Source of the DNA: Saprospiraceae bacterium
GTDB taxonomy: Bacteria > Bacteroidota > Bacteroidia > Chitinophagales > Saprospiraceae
Reading direction: 5' to 3'
DNA length: 7,228 bases
NCBI GenBank assembly: GCA_020630895.1
Contig: JAHDII010000164.1
Span: forward strand, 1-7,228
The notes beneath the pieces were generated by a model. That model searched no databases, was not told the DNA's origin, and worked only from the letters and a program-made list of their open reading frames with translations. The position numbers and the translations under genes are program-made. The stretch's first letter is position 1, and every line of letters starts with the position of its first letter. Shown in pieces: positions 1 through 6,300 of this stretch.

Positions 1-922
1 AGATTTTACACTTACAGTTTCTACTTCAAACCCTAATAATGCAACTGATGAAAATACAGGGAATGATTCTAAAATGGTTAACTTGGTAAGTATTGCTGGA
101 AAACCTCTTCCTTTTGCAGAAGATGTTGAAGATTTTAGTCAACCTTTCCCTGCTCAAGATATTGAAATCATTGATCCTGATGGAGATGGTTTTGCATGGG
201 ATAGAAGACCAGGTGTTTCTGCTTATGGTAACGGTATATATAGTTTTTATTATAATAATTATGATGATTCTGAAGTAAGTGGAACGGAAGATTGGCTAAG
301 AATGCCTATCATGAATACAAGTACTTTTGCTTCTGTTCATGTATCTTATGATTTGGCTTATACTTATTTTGAAGGAGGTGCTATTCGTGGAGATTCTTTA
401 ATTATTATGTATGCTTTAGGTTGCTCAGATAATTGGCAACGAGCATCGGCTGATGGAGAAAATACAATGGCAACAGCTGCTAGTACTTCATCATTTTATT
501 CTCCCAACGCTTCTACTGATTGGGTAAATAAAACTGTAGGAATTAATACCAATGGAGAAGATTTTATTCAAATTGCATTTATTAATAAATCAGGTAATGG
601 AAATAATTTATTTTTAGATAATATTAATATTGTAGGTTCTGCTACTCCAGTGTCTAATGATAATATTAAAAGTTTAGAACAGTTTGAAATTGCTCCTAAT
701 CCTTCAAAAGATATTTTTAATTTGAATATTCAATTTGAAGAAAAAACAGATTTTGAAATTGTTTTATACAATAATTTAGGACAAGCAATCATTCAAAATA
801 ATTATTCAGATAATAATTATCAAGAACAATTAAATTTGTCTAATTATGCCGCTGGAATATATTTTGTAAGCATTAAGTCTGGAAAAAATATTGTGACTAA
901 AAAAATAGTTTTAACGAAATAA
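1..922 (+). CDS. C-terminal part of a secreted protein: choice-of-anchor-J-like domain plus T9SS type A sorting domain (5' partial)
   Basis: The reading frame is already open at base 2 and runs to TAA at 920-922, giving 306 visible residues. The internal ATG at 74 is not a credible start, because the preceding 24 codons continue the same domain style (ending ...NATDENTGNDSK, like the last strand of a CARDB/Ig-like module). Visible residues about 38-212 resemble a choice-of-anchor-J/MAM-like beta-sandwich: LPFAEDVEDF opening, calcium-loop-like DPDGDGFAWD, and NNLFLDNINIVG closing. After a short linker, the last 80 residues form a T9SS type A sorting domain: FEIAPNPSKDIFNLNI, then LYNNLGQ, then AAGIYFVSIKSG, and a basic KKIVLTK end. 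The family role of this tail is outer-membrane export through T9SS, with cleavage and surface attachment or release. In Bacteroidota this C-terminal pair often follows M43 metalloproteases or other secreted enzymes, but no catalytic domain is visible here, so the function is undetermined. Confidence 0.9.
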   Translation, partial: DFTLTVSTSNPNNATDENTGNDSKMVNLVSIAGKPLPFAEDVEDFSQPFPAQDIEIIDPDGDGFAWDRRPGVSAYGNGIYSFYYNNYDDSEVSGTEDWLRMPIMNTSTFASVHVSYDLAYTYFEGGAIRGDSLIIMYALGCSDNWQRASADGENTMATAASTSSFYSPNASTDWVNKTVGINTNGEDFIQIAFINKSGNGNNLFLDNINIVGSATPVSNDNIKSLEQFEIAPNPSKDIFNLNIQFEEKTDFEIVLYNNLGQAIIQNNYSDNNYQEQLNLSNYAAGIYFVSIKSGKNIVTKKIVLTK

Positions 923-937
923 TTTTGATAAATAATC

Positions 938-978
938 AATACATTCATTCTTCACTTTTTGTGAAGAATGAATGTATT
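938..978. terminator. Perfect 18-bp hairpin between convergent genes, probable bidirectional terminator
   Basis: Bases 938-955 (AATACATTCATTCTTCAC) are the exact reverse complement of 961-978, with a TTTTT loop at 956-960. The hairpin begins 15 bases after the stop codon of the + gene and lies 34 bases past the stop of the - gene, so it can serve both transcripts. Neither side carries a clean run of T (ATTATATAATT on one strand, GATTATTTATC on the other), so it is not a textbook intrinsic terminator. A transcript-end-stabilising hairpin is an alternative. Confidence 0.65.
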
Positions 979-1012
979 ATATAATTAAAGTCTGTGGACT
1001 ATAAACTGTTGG

Positions 1013-1930
1013 CTACTCAGGTTTAATAATCTTCCAATTGGAATAACCAAAAAAATCTTTACCTCCATTAAATGTATTTTCTAAAAAAGTAATAATTTTA
1101 TATTTTAATTTTTCATGCTTCATTTTTTTTCTATTGAGCACATTTTTTTTCCCATAATTTAATTGTTCTTTCCAGTTCATTTGTTCCATAAATTCCTTCA
1201 TAACTAAAGGATGTGTTCCTTTAAAAATAGGAATATTTCCTAAAGCACCATAATTAAAATAGTTAGCTTTATTTTTATATTCTTTTACAGTATTTTCTTT
1301 TCCGTGGTGCATACTATCTTGCTCCTTTTTTTTGGATTGCATTAAGGAGGGAGGTCTTACCCAACCATAATGATAAATATATGCAGGAATAGGAATAACA
1401 TTTAATTTTTCATTATCATTTTTACGAAAAGATTGAGCATCTTTATAAGAATAAATATTGGAATGATTTCGAATCATTCTAATATCATTTTTATACCATC
1501 CATGTACCGGTAAATAATGATCGTAATCAGCCCAAAAATGATGGTAATTGAATAAAAAACCATCTACATTTTTTTGATCAATATAAGTTTGACAACATTG
1601 ACTAATGTGATGAAAATCTTTTTCATGAATCACTTCATCTGCTTGTAAATAAATGCACCAGTCACCAGAACATTTTGACAAAGCAAAATTAGTTTCATCA
1701 GCAAAAATTTTTCCATCAATAAATTTTTCTTCAGACCAAACTCGATCAAAGATTTTTATTTTTTTAGAATCAATAGATTGAATTAATTCTCTAGTGTGAT
1801 CATTCTCATCAGATATTCCAAGTGCTACAATATATTCATCTACTAAAGGCAATACAGATAAAATAGATTCTTTAATAGGAAAATAATATTTCTCTGCATT
1901 CCGAACCATCGTAAACGCACTTATTTTCAT
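1013..1930 (-). CDS. Family 2 (GT-A fold) glycosyltransferase
   Basis: This is a complete 305-residue protein, ATG at 1930-1928 and stop at 1013-1015. It should transfer a sugar from a nucleotide-sugar donor to a surface glycan, lipid or protein; donor and acceptor cannot be read from the sequence. The N terminus KISAFTMVRNAEKY (residues 2-15) is the first GT2 strand and nucleotide-binding turn. DETNFALSKCSGDW (78-91) leads into LQADEVIH (95-102), the family's DxD-like metal site, here in the Q-A-D-E form. FNYHHFW (127-133), YKNDIRMIRN (146-155) and HYGWVRPP (187-194) match the conserved C-terminal half of WaaE-like GT2 enzymes, followed by FKGTHPLVM and a basic tail. There is no membrane segment, so it probably works at the cytoplasmic face of the inner membrane. 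The start is preceded by an A-rich stretch (AAGATAATAAAAG) with no Shine-Dalgarno, as usual in Bacteroidota. I find no consensus promoter. The gene is isolated: it converges on the + gene and is separated by a hairpin from the bestrophin gene upstream. Confidence 0.88.
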   Translation of the reverse strand: MKISAFTMVRNAEKYYFPIKESILSVLPLVDEYIVALGISDENDHTRELIQSIDSKKIKIFDRVWSEEKFIDGKIFADETNFALSKCSGDWCIYLQADEVIHEKDFHHISQCCQTYIDQKNVDGFLFNYHHFWADYDHYLPVHGWYKNDIRMIRNHSNIYSYKDAQSFRKNDNEKLNVIPIPAYIYHYGWVRPPSLMQSKKKEQDSMHHGKENTVKEYKNKANYFNYGALGNIPIFKGTHPLVMKEFMEQMNWKEQLNYGKKNVLNRKKMKHEKLKYKIITFLENTFNGGKDFFGYSNWKIIKPE

Positions 1931-2019
1931 CTTTTATTATCTTGATTTTTTATGAGACAAAACATTTTTAATGATTCAATTGAAATTACATAAAATTGAA
2001 AGCAAATGAAAATATTAAA

Positions 2020-2060
2020 ATAAGATTTATTCCAATTTTTAAAATTGGAATAAATCTTAT
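2020..2060 (-). terminator. Hairpin terminator after the bestrophin gene
   Basis: Bases 2020-2039 (ATAAGATTTATTCCAATTTT) are the exact reverse complement of 2041-2060. The centre is nearly loopless, so the innermost A/T pairs must open to form the loop. It starts 15 bases beyond the stop codon of the minus-strand bestrophin gene. On that strand it is followed by TTTAATATTTTC, a fair U-rich tail. It should stop transcription before the glycosyltransferase gene, which starts 90 bases further on. Confidence 0.72.
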
Positions 2061-2075
2061 AAAATTTGAATATGA

Positions 2076-3182
2076 TTACATTTGTATATCAAATTGAGAT
2101 TCAATTGGAGCAGGAATAAGATCAGGATCGTCATTAATCATTTGTCGAATATCAATTTCAATACCTCTTGACATTGTAGTTATTGGAATATCATTAGCAT
2201 TTCCTTCAAATGGATTTTCGGTTGTTTCACCAATACGTTCCATCGTATGGAAAATCCAAGAAACAATAACGGTAAAAGGTACTGTAAACCAAATAAAATA
2301 ATTTCCAACAAATTCTACAACATCATGTATAGGACTTGTATGTACCTTCATGTGTTCTTGAATAGCATGTACTACAGTTTTACCTATTTCCTCAAATTCA
2401 TGCATCATCCCTAAAGGAAGTAGTATAATAAATATCCAAACAAAAAGATAATTTAAAGTTGCAAATTGTCTAGGGTAAGGAAAGTTTTTAATTCGTTCAA
2501 CTTTACCTTGCAAAGTAAAAAACTCTGTTAGCATATTTTGCATTTCCATATGACGGAAATCTTCAATTAAGCCATCATGTCTAAGTTTTTCTAAATGCCT
2601 AGATTGCAAATTTAAACAAGCAGTTTGTTTATTTTTTTTACTTAAAATTTCTTTTTTTTCAGATTCAGAAACATAACCCTCAAGTTCTTGTTCTAAAGAA
2701 TACTTCCACTCTTTTACTTCAATTTTCGACATATATTCTTTATCGGACTTATGCATCTTACTTACTTCCCAAGGTTTGTGTTGTCTCAGTGCATGTCTAA
2801 GGCTTGTCATCCAAGCTACATGTCTCAATACCATTTCTTTCCTAATCTTAAATAATTCTCCTTCGCTTAATGGATTTTTTGCATGTTTATTGGTAATGAA
2901 ATTATTTATCATTAAGGTAAAAGAACGAGAACTATTAACAATTCCACCATAAATTTTTCTAGCTTCCCATAATCTGTCATAAGAAGCATTGTTTTTAAAA
3001 CTTACTATAAAGGCAACAGCTGTACCTACTACACCAATAGGTAACCATGGAAGGTGTAACCAATAAAAACCTAAACCTTTATACATAAAAACAGGAATGG
3101 CACCAATTATAATAAAGATATAAATATCTCTTCTTGTCCATTTTACCATACCCCGTAAAGGAAATTTTCTCTTTGTATACAT
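2076..3182 (-). CDS. Bestrophin-family (RFP-TM) ion channel
   Basis: This is a complete 368-residue protein. Bestrophins form pentameric anion channels (some bacterial members conduct cations) in the inner membrane. Family hallmarks: FKNNASYDRLWEARKIYGG at 62-80, directly after the second hydrophobic helix; FPYPRQFATLNYLFVWIF at 234-251; and the C-terminal ERIGETTENPFEGNANDIP at 315-333, the conserved acidic ENPF-ND signature. Hydrophobic segments lie at about 18-36, 46-62, 238-260 and 290-312. The first ATG is preferred over Met12 because it leaves the usual short basic N terminus (YTKRKFPLRG) before helix 1 and sits 26 bases after a promoter element. Residues about 140-200 form a highly charged Lys/Glu-rich stretch (KSDKEY, VKEWKYSLEQELEGY, ESEKKEILSKKNK) that makes the protein longer than the roughly 300 residues usual for bacterial bestrophins. 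The gene is flanked by hairpins on both sides and is probably monocistronic. The transported ion is not predictable. Confidence 0.93.
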   Translation of the reverse strand: MYTKRKFPLRGMVKWTRRDIYIFIIIGAIPVFMYKGLGFYWLHLPWLPIGVVGTAVAFIVSFKNNASYDRLWEARKIYGGIVNSSRSFTLMINNFITNKHAKNPLSEGELFKIRKEMVLRHVAWMTSLRHALRQHKPWEVSKMHKSDKEYMSKIEVKEWKYSLEQELEGYVSESEKKEILSKKNKQTACLNLQSRHLEKLRHDGLIEDFRHMEMQNMLTEFFTLQGKVERIKNFPYPRQFATLNYLFVWIFIILLPLGMMHEFEEIGKTVVHAIQEHMKVHTSPIHDVVEFVGNYFIWFTVPFTVIVSWIFHTMERIGETTENPFEGNANDIPITTMSRGIEIDIRQMINDDPDLIPAPIESQFDIQM

Positions 3183-3208
3183 TAATTTAAATTTAGTAAT
3201 TAATTCAG

Positions 3209-3236
3209 CAAAGGTAATAATTTAAAAAATATTCAA
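3209..3236 (-). promoter_or_regulatory. Bacteroidota-type promoter of the bestrophin gene
   Basis: Read on the minus strand, TTG (3236-3234) is followed after exactly 17 bases by TACCTTTG (3216-3209). This matches the TTG / TANNTTTG consensus used by the primary sigma factor in Bacteroides and Flavobacterium. The -7 element ends 26 bases before the bestrophin ATG, so transcription would start a few bases downstream and give a leader of about 20 bases with no Shine-Dalgarno. This is a pattern match by eye. Confidence 0.7.
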
Positions 3237-3306
3237 GAGAATGCTTAAAAATGAAGTAGGGAGTTATTTCCTTTTTTCTTTTTTCGAAATCTTATTTTAA
3301 TAATTT

Positions 3307-3351
3307 TAGAGTTAATTCTAATTGTATAAAATGCAATTAGAATTAACTCTA
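3307..3351. terminator. 18-bp hairpin after the giant surface-protein gene, with a T-run on the + side
   Basis: Bases 3307-3324 (TAGAGTTAATTCTAATTG) are the exact reverse complement of 3334-3351, around a 9-base loop TATAAAATG. It lies 6 bases beyond the stop codon of the minus-strand surface-protein gene, so it should end that transcript. The T-run is on the opposite strand, however: GTTTTTTT at 3352-3359 follows the right arm on +, while the minus strand continues as AAAATTATTAAAATAAG. It may act in both directions or serve to protect the 3' end. Confidence 0.62.
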
Positions 3352-3357
3352 GTTTTT

Positions 3358-6300
3358 TTATTCTGTTTTTACAATATTAATAATTTCTAAAACTTTATTT
3401 GGATGAATTAGAATAAGATGATAAACTCCAGAAGGAAGATAAGATAAATTTATAGAATTAAAATTATGTCCTTCAAGGGCTTCTATTTGTTTTTCTACTA
3501 TAATTTGTCCCATCTTATTATAGATTTGCAGATCTAATGAAGTAGCCATTTCACTATAATATTTCAATTGAAATTGTCCAGTAATACTAGGGTTAGGATA
3601 TACAATTAATTCTTTACTAATTTCTTCAAAACAATCTAAAGTTACAGTTATATTTTCTGAATATTCAAAACTATTATCATAGTCTATTTGTTTTAAACGA
3701 TAAATATTTTGATTTTGGAATAATTCAGTATGTAAAAATTCATAATGAGATATTTCAGAACTATTCCCATTTCCTTCAATATATGCAATAGCAGAAAAAC
3801 GAATTCCATCAACACTGTGTTCAACAATAAAATGACTATTATTTTCTTCACTTGTGGTTACCCATTCCAATAAAACAGAACAATTATTAGCACGTCCATT
3901 AAAGCTTTCTAATTCAACAGGTAAACTACTCAATGAAAAACCTGCATCAATATTTCTAAGGTGTTCATCTATTTCTAATCGAAAAATATCAGTAGTTCTG
4001 GTATTTGAATCTATGTCACTATCTCCAATATCATCAATATTAGGATTTCCTGTAACATTTTGATGAGTACCAGTAGAAAAGCCATATCCAGCATTGTTAG
4101 AATTCTCATCAAATGCTATGTAATAATCTCCACTAGGAATATTATAAAATGTGTATAAACCATTTATATCTGTTGTAGTTTCTTTAATTAAATTATTTCC
4201 AGAATCATATAAATAAACCTGAACGCCCTCCAATAATTCATCTTCAGGATCTCTTAATCCATCTTCATCAATATCATACCATGCATATCCTTCAATACTG
4301 GGTGCTACTACACCTGCATCAAAACTAAGATCATCAATTCCTCCATCAATAAAAAATGAAGAAGTAAATCCGTTAGTAAACACATCACTATCTGCTTCAT
4401 CATCACTTCCCCCGTCAGTTATAGGAGTAAAATAATAAATTCTTGTTAAATCTGTTAGATCAAATTCTAAAATATAACTGCCACTTAATATATCTTCAAA
4501 AAGATAAAAACCATTATCAATTGTAGTATCAATAGCAATAGCAGGACCATCTGGAATTCCATCCATATTTTGATCATCATATAAATATACAATAACATCA
4601 TTAATTCCTATTTCAGAAGGATCTTGTATTCCATTAACATTAGTATCAATCCATACTTGATTTCCTATATTTTGAGAACAAGGTCCTCCTAAGCCCATAC
4701 TTTCTATACTTTCTGAAGTACAGTTGGAAGAATTTTCAATAATGATATCTTCATATAATCCAGAAGGGAGTGATGTTAGTGTATAACTTCCAGAATTATC
4801 ACTTGTAAAAGAAATAGGTCCTTGTTGAACATTATTATATAAATAATAAATATTATAATTCGTATTAGATTCTAAATTATAGAAACTAATATTTCCATCA
4901 GTTCCATTACAAGTAGATGGAGTTTTAGGAATAGCTGTTATTTGATTAAAATATTCTACAAAAACCTGTAACGTATCTCTTCCTGAGCAACCCGCAGCAT
5001 TTGTTACTGTATAATAGAAAGTAAGCGTATCTCCTTGAATTAAAGGACCAAATTGTATATTTTGAGAAGTGGGATCACCAATAAAAGAACCACTGCCATC
5101 AATTAATTCCCATAAGGCAGTCTCCCCTGGAAGAAGGACATCTCCATTAAGGCTAACCGTATCAGAACAAGCAATGATATTTGCTCCTAAATCAGGTTGT
5201 GGGGCATTAATAATGACACTCACTTGATCTGTACTTGTACCACAATCAGGGCCAGTAATAGTATATTCAAAGATATATGTTCCAGGAACAGTAAGTCCTT
5301 CATATAATACCGCTCTTTCGTTTGAAGAAACTAATATAGGAGTCGTTGGACCACTAATAAAAGCCCAACTACTTGAAGCAAAAGTAGTGGGATTATTGCC
5401 AACTAATCTGATAGGACCATAATCGCAAATATTGAGATCATCTCCTGCATCAGCATTAGGAATAATAGTGATTCTTACAGTATCTTGAGTAATACAATCA
5501 GAATTTAATAAATGATCTGGATATGATGCCCAAAAGAATGCATATTCTCCTGCATGAGTAAAAGTAACTGTTGCATTAGGATCTGTAACATCACTAAACG
5601 AATATCCTGTTGCTTGAAATCCTACTTCAGGAGGTTCATAATAGTTAAACCAAGTTCCTGTATAGGGAGAAGAAGAAGCTTGCATTTGATAATTATACTG
5701 ATCACATAAAATGACATCAGGACCAGGATCAGAAGGAGCATTAGATTGATCTACATATAAATGTAAAGGAATTCTAGGAGCACAATCTGCCGCACCTTCC
5801 TTAATGTAAAAGGTATATTCTCCTTCATGTGGTACTACAATATCTATTGGGTTTTGTTGTAAATCCGATAAAAATTGAACTCCAGCAGGTCCATCATATT
5901 CATTATCCCATTCAAAATGACTATAAAAATAGTTAGGATATTCAAGAGAATAAACTCCTATACCATCACAAAAAGATTGAAATGTCTCAAATCCATAATT
6001 AACATATCGAGATAAAATTATGGTGTCTCTATAAATTCCACAACCAGGAACTGTAACCATCCATTCTAAAACAATATTACTTCCATTAGTAGTACTTACC
6101 GTAGCATTAGGATCTGTAGGATCTGATATGGAAAAACCACTACCTGAAGTACTTATAATATTCCAAGTTGCTGTAGCACCAGGAGCTGTAGGAGTATTGG
6201 CAGAAAGATTAAAAATAGAAGGATTATTATTAGTACATATATCGCTTCCTGCATCGGCAAAATCTCCTTGTGTATTAGATGTACCAATTATAACATCATC

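Noticed and set aside
93..278. Open frame of 61 codons on +
   Set aside because: It lies inside the partial secreted-protein gene in another frame; its Ile/Leu/Met-rich translation is a by-product of A/T-rich codons, with no domain-like features.
938..978. Hairpins considered as mobile-element ends or attachment sites
   Set aside because: The three intergenic inverted repeats share no arm sequence, have no flanking direct repeats that I could see, and no transposase or integrase is nearby.
1958..1965. Possible -7 promoter element ATGTTTTG for the glycosyltransferase on the minus strand
   Set aside because: The required TA at the start of TANNTTTG is absent, and no TTG lies 17-23 bases upstream.
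3237..3300. Possible small RNA or small gene between the bestrophin promoter and the hairpin
   Set aside because: No + strand TANNTTTG element and no open frame of useful length; only pyrimidine-rich tracts are visible.
3854..4063. Open frame of 69 codons on +, antisense to the surface protein
   Set aside because: It is a shadow of the strongly supported minus-strand coding sequence; no promoter or recognisable protein features.
5574..6121. Repeated DNA string GCATTAGGATCTGT considered as a nucleotide repeat or recombination site
   Set aside because: It encodes the shared TDPNATV protein motif in two repeat units; conservation is explained by the protein repeat.
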